Below, piece by piece: positions 52,445 through 63,125 of a stretch of DNA of 64,000 nt; the first letter of the stretch is position 1; each line of letters opens with the position of its first letter. The stretch is taken from positions 1,240,001-1,304,000 of the forward strand of contig NZ_CP089932.1 of assembly GCF_021365465.1 (NCBI RefSeq), written 5' to 3'. The notes under the pieces were generated by a model, which did not search any database, was not told the DNA's origin, and saw only the letters and a program-made list of their open reading frames with translations. This DNA comes from Erwinia tracheiphila (GTDB lineage: Bacteria > Pseudomonadota > Gammaproteobacteria > Enterobacterales > Enterobacteriaceae). A program made the position numbers and the translations under genes.

Positions 52445-52533
52445 ACTCAGACACCTGTTGGGTAAAACTGCCTTTTAAGTGGTTTATGGCAGTACCCATC
52501 GCCCTGGCGGAAATTAAACTGAGAGAGAGCTCT

Positions 52534-54888
52534 ATGAATCCTGAGCGTTCAGAACGCATTGAAATCCCTGTGTTGCCGTTGCGTGACGTAGTGGTTTATC
52601 CGCACATGGTAATTCCGTTGTTTGTTGGCCGTGAAAAATCAATTCGCTGTCTTGAGACTGCCATGGATCATGATAAAAAGATCATGCTGGTCGCTCAGAA
52701 AGAGGCTTCAACGGATGAGCCTGGCATTAACGATCTTTTCTCTGTCGGGACTGTAGCCTCCATTTTGCAAATGTTGAAATTGCCTGATGGTACGGTAAAA
52801 GTGCTGGTTGAAGGGTTGCAGCGTGCGCATATCACTATTCTTGCAGATAATGGCGATCACTTCATGGCCCAGGCAGAGTACCTTGTCTCCATGGAAATTG
52901 ACGAGCGTGAACAGGAAGTTCTGGTGCGCACGGCCATTAATCAGTTTGAGGGTTACATCAAACTGAATAAAAAAATCCCTCCAGAAGTGCTTACTTCGCT
53001 GAACAGCATTGAAGATGCGGCACGCCTTGCTGATACCGTTGCTGCTCATATGCCGTTGAAACTGGCTGATAAGCAGTCCGTGCTGGAAATGTCAGATGTG
53101 AATGAGCGTCTGGAATATCTGATGGCGATGATGGAATCCGAGATCGATCTGCTACAGGTCGAGAAGCGAATTCGTAATCGCGTTAAAAAGCAGATGGAAA
53201 AAAGCCAGCGTGAATATTATCTGAACGAGCAGATGAAGGCGATTCAGAAAGAGTTAGGCGAAATGGATGATGCGCCTGATGAGAATGAGGCGCTGAAACG
53301 AAAAATCGATGCGGCAAAAATGCCCAAAGAAGCCCGTGAAAAAACGGAAGCGGAGTGGCAGAAACTTAAAATGATGTCACCGATGTCGGCGGAAGCAACC
53401 GTGGTGCGCGGTTATATCGACTGGATGATTCAGGTACCGTGGAATGCGCGCAGTAAAGTTAAAAAGGATTTGGTTAAGGCACAGGAAACGCTCGACACCG
53501 ATCATTTTGGACTGGAGCGTGTTAAAGACCGTATCCTGGAGTATTTAGCTGTTCAAAGTCGCGTCAGTAAAATCCGCGGGCCAATTCTTTGCCTGGTGGG
53601 GCCTCCGGGCGTGGGTAAAACCTCCCTTGGTCAGTCTATTGCTAAAGCGACAGGCAGAAAGTATGTTCGCATGGCGCTGGGCGGCGTGCGTGATGAAGCC
53701 GAGATTCGGGGACATCGCCGTACCTATATTGGCTCTATGCCAGGTAAACTGATCCAGAAAATGGCAAAAGTCGGCGTTAAAAACCCACTGTTCTTACTGG
53801 ATGAAATAGACAAGATGTCCTCGGATATGCGTGGCGACCCCGCATCTGCTTTGCTTGAGGTGCTTGACCCGGAACAGAACAGTGCCTTCAACGATCATTA
53901 TCTGGAAGTGGATTACGATCTTTCTGATGTGATGTTTGTGGCTACGTCGAACTCCATGAACATTCCGGCTCCGTTGCTTGATCGTATGGAAGTGATCCGC
54001 CTGTCTGGCTATACCGAGGATGAAAAACTCAATATTGCTAAACAGCATTTACTGCCTAAGCAAATTGAGCGTAATGCCCTGAAAGAAAGTGAGCTAATCG
54101 TGGATGATAGTGCTGTGGTTGGCATTATTCGCTACTACACGCGTGAAGCAGGCGTGCGTAGCCTCGAGCGTGAACTGTCGAAGCTTTGTCGTAAGGCGGT
54201 AAAAGCGCTGCTGATGGACAAAAAGACCAGATACATCGAGATCAACAGTGACAACCTGAAAGATTATCTTGGCGTTCAACGTTATGACTACGGGCGCGCA
54301 GACAGTGAAAATCGGGTAGGCCAGGTTACCGGGCTTGCGTGGACGGAAGTGGGTGGCGATCTGTTAACCATTGAAACCGCCTGCGTACCGGGTAAAGGCA
54401 AACTTACTTATACCGGATCGCTGGGTGAAGTTATGCAGGAGTCTATCCAGGCTGCTCTCACCGTGGTACGTGCGAGAGCGGAGAAGCTGGGTATCAACGG
54501 TGACTTCTACGAGAAACGTGATATTCATGTGCATGTACCGGAAGGGGCCACGCCCAAGGATGGACCCAGTGCCGGTATTGCTATGTGTACCGCCTTGGTT
54601 TCTTGTCTGACAGGCAATCCCGTTCGTGCGGATGTGGCGATGACCGGCGAGATTACCCTGCGTGGCCAGGTATTGCCTATCGGTGGCCTGAAAGAAAAGC
54701 TGTTAGCAGCACATCGTGGTGGGATTAAAACGGTGTTGATTCCAGATGAAAACAAACGCGATCTGGAGGAAATCCCGGATAACGTGATCGCTGATCTGGA
54801 GATTCATCCGGTTACATGTATCGAAGAAGTGCTGACGCTGGCCCTGCAAAATTCCCCTTACGGCATGCAGGTTGCCACCACAAAATAG
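52534..54888 (+). CDS. lon: Lon ATP-dependent protease
   Basis: 784 residues, identical in length to E. coli Lon, which degrades SulA, RcsA and misfolded proteins. N-domain (~1-310; [20 protein letters not shown]). AAA+ module at ~310-580 with Walker [16 protein letters not shown] and Walker [14 protein letters not shown]. Serine-lysine protease domain at ~590-784 with catalytic Ser in [13 protein letters not shown] and Lys in [14 protein letters not shown] 52534 has GAGAGAG upstream. Confidence 0.98.
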   Translation: MNPERSERIEIPVLPLRDVVVYPHMVIPLFVGREKSIRCLETAMDHDKKIMLVAQKEASTDEPGINDLFSVGTVASILQMLKLPDGTVKVLVEGLQRAHITILADNGDHFMAQAEYLVSMEIDEREQEVLVRTAINQFEGYIKLNKKIPPEVLTSLNSIEDAARLADTVAAHMPLKLADKQSVLEMSDVNERLEYLMAMMESEIDLLQVEKRIRNRVKKQMEKSQREYYLNEQMKAIQKELGEMDDAPDENEALKRKIDAAKMPKEAREKTEAEWQKLKMMSPMSAEATVVRGYIDWMIQVPWNARSKVKKDLVKAQETLDTDHFGLERVKDRILEYLAVQSRVSKIRGPILCLVGPPGVGKTSLGQSIAKATGRKYVRMALGGVRDEAEIRGHRRTYIGSMPGKLIQKMAKVGVKNPLFLLDEIDKMSSDMRGDPASALLEVLDPEQNSAFNDHYLEVDYDLSDVMFVATSNSMNIPAPLLDRMEVIRLSGYTEDEKLNIAKQHLLPKQIERNALKESELIVDDSAVVGIIRYYTREAGVRSLERELSKLCRKAVKALLMDKKTRYIEINSDNLKDYLGVQRYDYGRADSENRVGQVTGLAWTEVGGDLLTIETACVPGKGKLTYTGSLGEVMQESIQAALTVVRARAEKLGINGDFYEKRDIHVHVPEGATPKDGPSAGIAMCTALVSCLTGNPVRADVAMTGEITLRGQVLPIGGLKEKLLAAHRGGIKTVLIPDENKRDLEEIPDNVIADLEIHPVTCIEEVLTLALQNSPYGMQVATTK

Positions 54889-54916
54889 TGATGTAAGACA
54901 AAAAGACCTTAAAACA

Positions 54917-54954
54917 AAAGCTGGCAGTTAAATTGGTACTTGCCAGCTTTTTTT
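54917..54954 (+). terminator. lon terminator
   Basis: Perfect 10-bp arms AAAGCTGGCA (54917-54926) and TGCCAGCTTT (54941-54950) with a T-run to 54954. Confidence 0.9.
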
Positions 54955-55107
54955 GGGGCCGCTAATTTAGATTGCCGTTAAGCCAGTGATGGCCAGGGCT
55001 TGCGATATTGCTGTTGCTCGACAGATTAAAAATTAACATAACTGATGCACTCTTGCGGTTGGCAAATCGATGCCGTGAGGTGAATAATTAAAAGAGGGGA
55101 TGATTGA

Positions 55108-55380
55108 GTGAATAAGTCACAGTTGATCGACAAAATCGCCACCAGCGCTGATATTTCAAAAGCGGCGGCGGGGCGCGCTCTGGATGCTTTCATGGACTCT
55201 GTTTCTGGATCTCTGAAAGCAGGCGATGAAGTGGCGCTGGTTGGCTTTGGTACGTTCTCTGTTCGTGAGCGGGCAGAGCGCACCGGACGCAATCCACAAA
55301 CCGGTAAAGAAATTACTATTCCTGCGGGTAAAGTGCCCAGTTTTCGTGCGGGTAAAGCATTGAAAGATGCGGTTAATTGA
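55108..55380 (+). CDS. hupB: HU-beta nucleoid protein
   Basis: 90-residue histone-like DNA-bending protein. Starts at GTG 55108 ([20 protein letters not shown]), as the E. coli gene does, with AGGGGATG upstream. DNA-binding beta-arm region is [20 protein letters not shown], then [19 protein letters not shown]. It lies between lon and ppiD in the usual order. Confidence 0.97.
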   Translation: MNKSQLIDKIATSADISKAAAGRALDAFMDSVSGSLKAGDEVALVGFGTFSVRERAERTGRNPQTGKEITIPAGKVPSFRAGKALKDAVN

Positions 55381-55581
55381 TACACTCTGAGCAATTTATC
55401 AGGTGGTAATGAGGACTGTTCAGGTGTTCTCATGTACCATACAGGGCACGTCAGGTCACTGATGTGCCTTTTTTATGTTTATCGACAAGTGAGCCTGATA
55501 CGCACCAGCGTGGAGCGTTCCTGGGAATGTGGAACGACGCTCAAAGTTTACATTCACACTACAGCGGAGTGTTGTCATACC

Positions 55582-57453
55582 ATGATGGACAATTTACGTG
55601 CGGCGTCGAACCATGTCGTGCTCAAAATTATACTGGGTTTGATCATCCTGTCTTTTGTTCTGACCGGGGTGGGCAACTACCTTGTCGGTGGTAATGGGGA
55701 TTATGCTGCCAAAGTTAACGGGCAGGAAATAAGCCGTGCGCAGCTGGAAAGATCGTTTACCAACGAGCGCAGCCGTCAGCAGCAGATGCTGGGCGAACAG
55801 TTTTCTGTTCTTGCGAGTAACCCTGGCTATTTGCAGCAAATTCGTCAGCAGGCGCTTTCTCAACTGATCGATGAACACTTGTTGGATCAGTATGCCAAAG
55901 CGCTGGGACTGGCAATTAGCGATGACCAGATAAAACAGGCCATCTTTGGCCAGCCTGCTTTTCAAACTGATGGTAAGTTCGATAACAGTAAATACCTTGG
56001 CATTATCAATAATATGGGGTTCACTGCTGATCGCTACGCTGAGGCACTGCGTAATCAGTTGACCACGCAGCAAATCATTATGGCGGTGACACGTACCGAC
56101 TTTATGCTTTCCGGTGAGACGGATGCGCTGGCTTCCTTGGTCTCGCAGCTGCGGGTGGTGCGTGAAGCAACCATTGATGTTGCTGCACTGACGGGTAAAC
56201 AGACCGTCAGTGACGAAGAAATTAACAACGACTACCAGCAAAACAAAAACAACTTCATGTCACCTGAACAGTTCCGTGTCAGTTATATCAAACTTGATGC
56301 TGCTGCTTTGCAGGAACCCGTCAGCGAGAGCGATATTCAGAGCTGGTATGACAGCCACCAGAATGATTATACCCAACCACAGCGCAGTCGCTTCAGCATT
56401 ATCCAGACCAAGACTGAGGCTGAGGCTGAGGCCGTACTGGACGAGTTGAAAAAAGGTGGAGACTTTGCCGCACTTGCGAAGCAAAAATCAGCCGATCCTA
56501 TCTCTGCACGTAACGGTGGTGATATGGGATGGTTAGAGCCAGAAACCACGCCAGATGAGCTAAAAAGCGTTAATCTGACGGATAAAGGCCAGCTTTCTGG
56601 CGTCATCAAATCGTCGGTGGGCTTTCTTGTTGTGCGTCTGGACGATATACAGCCACAGCAAATCAAACCGCTGAAAGCAGTGCATGATGATATCGCAGCA
56701 AAGGTGAAGCAGGAAAAAGCGCTGGATAGATGGTATAAGCTCCAGCAAAAAGTGAGCGATGCAGCCAGCAATGACAATGAGTCTTTGGCCGGTGCTGAAG
56801 CAGTTGCGGGAGTGAAAGCGGTTGAAACCGGGTGGTTCAGTCATGATTCGCTGCCGGAAGAGTTAAACTTCAAACAGGTTGAACAGGCTATTTTCAATGG
56901 TGGCCTGGTTGGGGAAAATGGCTCCCCGGGTAGGAATTCCGATATGATTACAGTCGATGGCGATCGGGCATTTGTACTACGCATTAGTGAGCATAAGCCT
57001 GAAGCTGTCAAACCACTAAGTGAAGTGCGAGTCCAAATTACGGACAGACTGAAAACTGAAAAGGCCCAAAAAGAAGCGCATGATCGGGCGGAAAAACTGC
57101 TGGCTGCTTTGAAAGCCGATAAGGGTGACGACGCGATGAAAGCAGTGGGTGTTTCCTTTAGTGCACAGCAAACGCTCACTCGTTCTGGTCAGGATGCGGT
57201 TACACAGGCTGCCTTTTCCATGCCGTTACCTCAGAAAGGTAGCCCAGACTATACCGTCAGCGAAGACAGCAAAGGTAATGTGGTACTGATTGCTTTGGAT
57301 CAGGTACATAGTGGAACCATGCCGGAAGAACAGAAGAAAGCAATGGTTCAGGGTGTGACGCAAAACAATGCTCAAATTGCTTTTGCTGCCTTACTCAGTA
57401 ACCTGCGCAAAGATGCCAAAATTAAATATGGTGCGGCAGCGCAGGCGCAATAA
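55582..57453 (+). CDS. ppiD: PpiD, membrane-anchored periplasmic chaperone
   Basis: Assists newly translocated proteins at the SecYEG exit. 623 residues, the E. coli length. Single membrane anchor at ~16-34 (LKIILGLIILSFVLTGVGNY), SurA-like N-terminal chaperone region, central parvulin domain at ~265-355 (FSIIQTKTEAEAEAVLDELK, ARNGGDMGWLEPETTPDELK), and C-terminal helical region. ATG 55582 (MMDNLRAASNHV) matches the E. coli start; a longer upstream frame is untranslated leader. Confidence 0.95.
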   Translation: MMDNLRAASNHVVLKIILGLIILSFVLTGVGNYLVGGNGDYAAKVNGQEISRAQLERSFTNERSRQQQMLGEQFSVLASNPGYLQQIRQQALSQLIDEHLLDQYAKALGLAISDDQIKQAIFGQPAFQTDGKFDNSKYLGIINNMGFTADRYAEALRNQLTTQQIIMAVTRTDFMLSGETDALASLVSQLRVVREATIDVAALTGKQTVSDEEINNDYQQNKNNFMSPEQFRVSYIKLDAAALQEPVSESDIQSWYDSHQNDYTQPQRSRFSIIQTKTEAEAEAVLDELKKGGDFAALAKQKSADPISARNGGDMGWLEPETTPDELKSVNLTDKGQLSGVIKSSVGFLVVRLDDIQPQQIKPLKAVHDDIAAKVKQEKALDRWYKLQQKVSDAASNDNESLAGAEAVAGVKAVETGWFSHDSLPEELNFKQVEQAIFNGGLVGENGSPGRNSDMITVDGDRAFVLRISEHKPEAVKPLSEVRVQITDRLKTEKAQKEAHDRAEKLLAALKADKGDDAMKAVGVSFSAQQTLTRSGQDAVTQAAFSMPLPQKGSPDYTVSEDSKGNVVLIALDQVHSGTMPEEQKKAMVQGVTQNNAQIAFAALLSNLRKDAKIKYGAAAQAQ

Positions 57454-57490
57454 AGCTCGCAATTTTTTTGCAACGTCATTAAAAAACACA

Positions 57491-57510
57491 GGCCGCTTAT
57501 GCGGCCTTTT
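57491..57510 (+). terminator. ppiD terminator
   Basis: Arms GGCCGC (57491-57496) and GCGGCC (57501-57506) around TTAT, followed by TTTT. Confidence 0.8.
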
Positions 57511-57574
57511 CCATTTTTATACACTGCAGTTTGTGGCCGCCATGCTCCGGGAGTAACGTGGTTTTGCTGTCTAA

Positions 57575-57973
<399 letters not shown>

Positions 57974-58080
57974 TCGTAGTCCGGTGCCTTTTATCAGACC
58001 AGCCACATAAGCGTTACCTCTGCTAGTCTTATGAGGTCATACCAGTTGGTGTGACCTTTGACTGCCGGAGGTAATGAACC

Positions 58081-58476
58081 ATGCCAACGACAATAAAGGT
58101 CAGAGGTTATCATCTTGATGTTCATCAGCATGTTAACAATGCACACTATCTTGAGTTTCTGGAGGACGCGCGTTGGGAGTGGCTGGGGTGCTCGAACGCT
58201 TTCAGTTGGATGGAGGAGAACCGACTGGCCCTCATTATGGTTAATATTAACTACCGTCACCCGGCATTACTGGGCGACGTGCTTGATATCAGCAGTCAAA
58301 TGCTGGAACTTGGCGGCAAAAGCGGCGTTGTGGCGCAGACAGTGGCTCGCGCCTCTGATAAAGAAATTGTTGCTGACGCCCGACTCATTTTTGCCTGTGT
58401 TGATTTACTGACGCATAAAGCAAAGCCTATCAAGAGAAAGCTTAAGCAAAAAATGGAAGAAATGCTGTCAGGTTAG
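58081..58476 (+). CDS. fadM: FadM, long-chain acyl-CoA thioesterase (YbaW)
   Basis: A 131-residue hot-dog-fold thioesterase that hydrolyses acyl-CoA by-products of beta-oxidation. Catalytic-region motif [20 protein letters not shown] contains the conserved Asp and His, and RWEWLGCSN follows. GGAGGTAA is 7 bases before the ATG. It converges on queC with a 9-base 3' overlap. Confidence 0.95.
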   Translation: MPTTIKVRGYHLDVHQHVNNAHYLEFLEDARWEWLGCSNAFSWMEENRLALIMVNINYRHPALLGDVLDISSQMLELGGKSGVVAQTVARASDKEIVADARLIFACVDLLTHKAKPIKRKLKQKMEEMLSG

Positions 58477-59163
58477 TCCAGTTTTTTGCTGCATGTTCTT
58501 CATAACACCAGCAGCGTTACTCTGATATTCACGCAGGCCGTTAGCCCGTAAGTTGCAGGCTGCACACGTGCCACAACCGTCGCCCTTTATACCGTTGTAA
58601 CAGGTCAGTGTTTCATTGCGCACCAGGGATAGCTGATGCCAGTAATCTGCAAGTGCCCAGATTTCCGCTTTGTTTAACCACATAAGCGGTGTTACGAAAC
58701 GCACCGGATGCGCCATACCGAGGGTAACGGCCTGATTGAGTGCTTTAACAAACTCATCCCGGCAGTCGGGATAGCCTGAAAAGTCTGTTTCACACACGCC
58801 GGTGATGACCGTTTCTGCTTCGACCTGATAAGCGCAGATTGATGCAAGTGTCAAAAAGAGAATGTTGCGTCCCGGTACAAAAGTGCTGGGCAGGCCATTG
58901 GCAGCGGGGTTGTAAGCGGGAACCGGAATGTTGTCCCTGGTCAGACTGCTGATTGCCAGCTCATTAAGCAAGGTGACGTCCAGCGTTTTATGTGCACTGG
59001 CACCAAGCAATTTACTCAGATGACACGCAATATCGATCTCCGCGCGGTGTCTCTGGCCGTAATCGAAGGTAACGCAGTGTACTTCGTCATACTGCTGTAG
59101 TGCCTGAATCAGGCAGGTTGTTGAATCCTGACCGCCGCTGAAAACCACCACTGCACGTTTCAT
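58468..59163 (-). CDS. queC: QueC, 7-cyano-7-deazaguanine synthase
   Basis: Converts CDG to preQ0 in queuosine biosynthesis. 231 residues, the E. coli length. ATP-binding P-loop [18 protein letters not shown] at the N-terminus, [15 protein letters not shown] in the middle, and a zinc site [20 protein letters not shown] near the C-terminus. Start ATG 59163 has AAGGTGAG upstream; an in-frame start 30 bases earlier is less likely. Confidence 0.97.
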   Translation of the reverse strand: MKRAVVVFSGGQDSTTCLIQALQQYDEVHCVTFDYGQRHRAEIDIACHLSKLLGASAHKTLDVTLLNELAISSLTRDNIPVPAYNPAANGLPSTFVPGRNILFLTLASICAYQVEAETVITGVCETDFSGYPDCRDEFVKALNQAVTLGMAHPVRFVTPLMWLNKAEIWALADYWHQLSLVRNETLTCYNGIKGDGCGTCAACNLRANGLREYQSNAAGVMKNMQQKTGLT

Positions 59164-59232
59164 TCTGCTCACCTTATTAATTTTCTGAGACATATTTTAC
59201 TTGCTCAGGTTCTGGAAAGGTAGTGCTACTTA

Positions 59233-60255
59233 TCAGGGCATATCAGACTGCCATTGACCAACATCGCCAATATGTTCAGCAACCCAGTCGGGATGATAAC
59301 AGGTCTCCAGATAGTGATCACCGCTGTCACACTGTAATGTGACAATCGATCCACTGCGCCCGGCTTCACGCATTCTTTTTGCCACCTGTAACGTGCTCCA
59401 TACGTTAGTTCCTGTTGAGGAACCTGCTTTACGTCCCAGCTGTTTTTCCAGCCAGAGCATGGGCGCGATACTGGCTCCGTCGGGGACGCGCATCATTTCA
59501 TCCACCAAATCAACAATGAAAGAGGGTTCCACTCGCGGACGGCCTGTGCCTTCAAGTTTGCTTCCTGTAACACTTGTCGCGTTGCTGCCAGTAATCAAAG
59601 AAAACTGAATGTTCAGGATCGACCACCGTAAGCCGGGTTGGGTGCCCCTGATAGCGCAGATAGCGACCAATCGTTGCTGATGTGCCGCCCGTACCTGCAC
59701 TCATGACAATGGTTTCTGGAATGGGGAAGGACTCATTTTTCATTTGCTGAAAAATACTGTCGGCAATATTGTTATTACCATACCAGTCTGTAGCCGTTCA
59801 GCATAGGTGAACTGATCCATAAAATGGCCATTCAACTCGCGGTCCATTCGTTCTGATTCAGCGTACATCTGGCACGGATCGCTGACAAAATGACAGCGTT
59901 CGCCATAAAAGATGATTTGTTCTATTTTGCGCTTTGCCGTCGTTTCAGGCATTACGGCAATAAAGGACAGGCTCAGTAACCGGGCGAAATAAGCCTCTGA
60001 AACATCGGTACTACCGGAAGAAGCCTCAATGACAGGCGTACCTTCTTTAATCCAACCATTGTACAGGCCATAAAGAAATAAAGATCGCGCGAGGCGGTGT
60101 TTCAGGCTGCCACTTGGATGGGTGCTCTTATCTTTCAGATAGAGCCAGATACCCGGATAAGCAGGCAGGGGCAGACGAATCAGGTGGGTATCAGCGGAAC
60201 GCTGAATATCGGCGTTTATCTCTTGTATAGCTTTGGAAACCTATAAATCATTCAT
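59233..60255 (-). pseudogene. PLP-dependent cysteine synthase-family protein, inactivated
   Basis: Relative of O-acetylserine sulfhydrylase/cystathionine beta-synthase. From ATG 60255 the frame reads MNDL then TAG (60241-60243, expected Trp) and continues [20 protein letters not shown]. The PLP-lysine motif [36 protein letters not shown], and the phosphate-binding glycine loop [20 protein letters not shown] are all recognisable. At least two frameshifts (about 59740-59760 and 59560-59700) break it further. The C-terminus (STGTNVWSTLQVAKRMREAG) is readable to 59233. Multiple independent lesions mean it is not a sequencing artefact. Confidence 0.9.
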
Positions 60256-60366
60256 CTTTTTTGCCCTTTGTAAATTTGTTAAAGAATAGGGCCTGCAAGG
60301 AAAAAAGGTTTTCCATTTTTGCTTTATTATGATGATAAAAGAGAAAAAACTCTCTTAGAGAAACGT

Positions 60367-61322
60367 ATGACAGATAAAACTGACCTTAAGTTACGGGCTT
60401 TATTACAGTAGAATTGCACATTATCATTACAGACGCTGGCCGATGCCCTGCATCTGACGACCACACTATGCTGGAAACGCTTGAAAAGGCTGGAAGATGA
60501 GGGCTATATTCGCGGCCGTGTAGCGCTGTTAGATGCAGAAAAACTTTCTGTTAAAGCAAGCTTAAAATGTCACCCAATTCTCCAAAATAGAAATGTCACT
60601 TTTTTGATAAGAGTGCAGGGAGATCATCGTTTGAGGCTGGCTCAGAACTCTGCCGGATTGGCCAGTACTGGATTGATAGCCCGCAATTGTTCCCGGACTC
60701 TGGCCTGAGCGCGACGTTTCGGCATCTGTTTGCTTCTGGCCCGGTTGCCATGATGATCCAGCTTATCCATTTTGTCCTGTGCCAGTTTCAGTACGGCACC
60801 GAGGCGTTTTTTATCAACGATTTGCCCCTGATCAACACAATCAAGTTTGTCGAAGACCTGATATCTCAGAGAGCGATATAGACAACAGCCTGAATAACGT
60901 TAACCCGGTTTAACTCTTTATCTGACATGGTTACTAACATCCGAATGTCTTTGCGGCAAAAGGTTTGAGCCTTTATACCGTAAAAAGTGACATCTCTGAA
61001 TGGGAGAAAAGTGACATTACTATATTGGTGCTACACTTTCTCTCTCCCTTACTATTTTTATGTTAAAAAAACACAGCAGCACAGCAGTGATTGGTACCAG
61101 CGATTCTTGGAGATAGTTAATGAAATGTCGGAAGTGATGAGCTGCTATCGAATGGCCTGAGAATATGACTACCTTTTGTGCATTCAGGTGGCTGATATGA
61201 GAACCTGTGATCGGTTTTATAAACGTCTGGTGAACCGGATGACAGGTTTGCTGGATGTAACCTCGAGTTTCGCGATGGAAGTGATAAAATACACCGCCGT
61301 TAGGCTGATCGCCGCTTTGTGA
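60367..61322 (+). pseudogene. decR: decR (ybaO) Lrp-family cysteine-responsive regulator, inactivated
   Basis: DecR activates cysteine detoxification (cyuAP) in E. coli. Here codon 15 is TAG (60409-60411) where a Gln is expected. The helix-turn-helix [20 protein letters not shown] and [20 protein letters not shown] is intact up to ~60558. An insertion of about 450 bp with IS-like ends follows. The C-terminal half ([56 protein letters not shown]) resumes near 61060 with a TGA (61158-61160) replacing a Gly codon. Thoroughly dead. Confidence 0.92.
60568..61016 (-). mobile_element. Decayed IS remnant inside decR
   Basis: Bounded by TGTCAC motifs: two on the left (60568-60573 and 60594-60599, the inner one followed by TTTTTTG) and two inverted on the right (60987-60992 and 61011-61016). 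The minus strand retains fragments of a transposase: an N-terminal start MSDKELNRVNVIQAV (from 60927) and, out of frame, a C-terminal piece [20 protein letters not shown]. The middle of the gene is deleted. An ISNCY/IS1202-type family is my guess from the SDKELNR start. No clear target duplication. Confidence 0.65.
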
Positions 61323-61355
61323 TCGTTTCGCTCAATCATAACCAGGATGTTTACT

Positions 61356-63125
61356 GTGCGACTGTTTAGCCAATTAAGATGGTTTTTTATTCGTGAATGG
61401 CGGCGCTATCTCGGTGCCGTGTTTCTGTTGATCATTATCGCACTACTTCAGTTGTTACCACCGAAAGTGGTCGGAACCATTGTAGATGACGTCACCCAGC
61501 AGCAAACCAGCGGAATGGGGCTGATGCTGTGGGTTGCCCTGATGTTTTTTACCGCAGTGTTGATCTACTTTTTACGCTATGTCTGGAGAATTCTGCTGTT
61601 TGGTGCGTCTTACCAACTGGCGGTGGAGCTACGCCGCGATTTTTATCGTCAACTAAGTCGCCAGCACCCTGAGTTTTATCTTCGTCATCGTACCGGGGAT
61701 TTAATTGCCCGGGCAACCAACGATGTGGATCGCGTTGTGTTTGCCGCCGGCGAAGGTGTGCTCACCCTGGTGGATTCACTGGTGATGGGACTGGCGGTGT
61801 TGGTGGTGATGAGCACACAGATTAGTTGGCAGTTGACCCTGCTGGCTCTGTTGCCGATGCCGGTTATGGCTATCGTGATCAAACGATACGGTGAACAATT
61901 GCACCAGAGCTTCCGGCTGGCTCAGGCTGCTTTTTCTTCCCTGAACGATCAGACTCAGGAAAGTCTTACCAGCATTCGTATGATCAAGGCTTTTGGGCTG
62001 GAAAATCACCAGTCAGCAAAATTTGCTGAGATTGCTGAGGATACAGGGAATAAGAATTTGCGCGTGGCGCGTGTCGATGCCCGCTTCGATCCCACTATCT
62101 ACATAGCGATCGGTATGTCTAATCTGTTGGCGGTAGGCGGCGGTAGCTGGCTGGTCTGGCACGGTGAAATGACGCTTGGGCAGTTAACCAGCTTTGTGAT
62201 GTATCTGGGTCTGATGATCTGGCCTATGCTCGCGCTGGCGTGGATGTTTAATATCGTGGAGCGCGGTAGTGCAGCATGGGTAAGGATAGCGCCGCTGCTG
62301 GCAGAAGTCCCGACGGTCAAAGACGGCAGCGAGACGTTACCCAAAGAGCGAGGACAATTACAGATTGCTATCCGTGAATTTTTTTACCCCGGTGCAAAGC
62401 AACCGGCACTGCGCCAGCTGAATGCCAGCCTTAAGCCGGGCGAGATGCTCGGGCTTTGCGGTCCAACCGGCGCGGGAAAAAGCACCTTGCTTGGCCTAAT
62501 TCAACGACATTTCGATATCGGTCAGGGTGACATTCGTTATCATGGTATACCTCTTTCTTCATTAAGGCTGGACAGCTGGCGCAGCCGCATAGCCGTAGTC
62601 AGCCAGACGCCTCTTCTGTTTTCCGATTCGGTTTCAAACAATATCGCCCTTGGTCGGCCAGCGGCTAGCCGGAGCGATATTGAACAGGCCGCCCGACTTG
62701 CCAATGTGCATGACGATATTATGCAACTGCCGCAGGGCTACGACACTGAGGTGGGAGAGCGAGGAGTGATGCTGTCCGGCGGCCAAAAACAGCGTATTTC
62801 GATTGCAAGAGCACTGCTGCTAAATGCTGAAATACTCATTCTCGACGATGCGCTTTCCGCTGTAGATGGTCGGACTGAATATCAGATTTTACAAAACCTT
62901 CGTTGGTGGGGGGCGGGGAGAACGATAATCATCAGTGCGCATCGCCTGTCTGCATTGAATGAAGCCAGTGAGATTCTGGTTATGCAAAAAGGCACAGTGT
63001 CACAGCGTGGTCAGCATAGTGAACTGATGGAGCAAAACGGTTGGTATCAGGACATGTATCGTTATCAACAGCTGGAAGCCGCTCTGGACAATGACGGGGC
63101 TGATAAGGACATTGCTCATGGCTAA
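61356..63125 (+). CDS. mdlA: MdlA (SmdA), ABC-type multidrug transporter half-subunit
   Basis: Exporter half that pairs with MdlB. About 590 residues: six membrane helices in ~15-285 ([40 protein letters not shown]), conserved [20 protein letters not shown], then the ATPase domain ~330-580 with Walker [16 protein letters not shown], signature [18 protein letters not shown], Walker [13 protein letters not shown] and H-loop [11 protein letters not shown] 61356 aligns with the E. coli start and has AGGA 10 bases upstream; ATG 61347 is an alternative. It overlaps mdlB by 8 bases. Confidence 0.95.
   Translation: MRLFSQLRWFFIREWRRYLGAVFLLIIIALLQLLPPKVVGTIVDDVTQQQTSGMGLMLWVALMFFTAVLIYFLRYVWRILLFGASYQLAVELRRDFYRQLSRQHPEFYLRHRTGDLIARATNDVDRVVFAAGEGVLTLVDSLVMGLAVLVVMSTQISWQLTLLALLPMPVMAIVIKRYGEQLHQSFRLAQAAFSSLNDQTQESLTSIRMIKAFGLENHQSAKFAEIAEDTGNKNLRVARVDARFDPTIYIAIGMSNLLAVGGGSWLVWHGEMTLGQLTSFVMYLGLMIWPMLALAWMFNIVERGSAAWVRIAPLLAEVPTVKDGSETLPKERGQLQIAIREFFYPGAKQPALRQLNASLKPGEMLGLCGPTGAGKSTLLGLIQRHFDIGQGDIRYHGIPLSSLRLDSWRSRIAVVSQTPLLFSDSVSNNIALGRPAASRSDIEQAARLANVHDDIMQLPQGYDTEVGERGVMLSGGQKQRISIARALLLNAEILILDDALSAVDGRTEYQILQNLRWWGAGRTIIISAHRLSALNEASEILVMQKGTVSQRGQHSELMEQNGWYQDMYRYQQLEAALDNDGADKDIAHG

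Noticed and set aside
60481..60708. 75-codon open frame starting in decR and ending in the IS remnant
   Set aside because: Chimeric read-through of a broken regulator into inserted DNA, not a gene.
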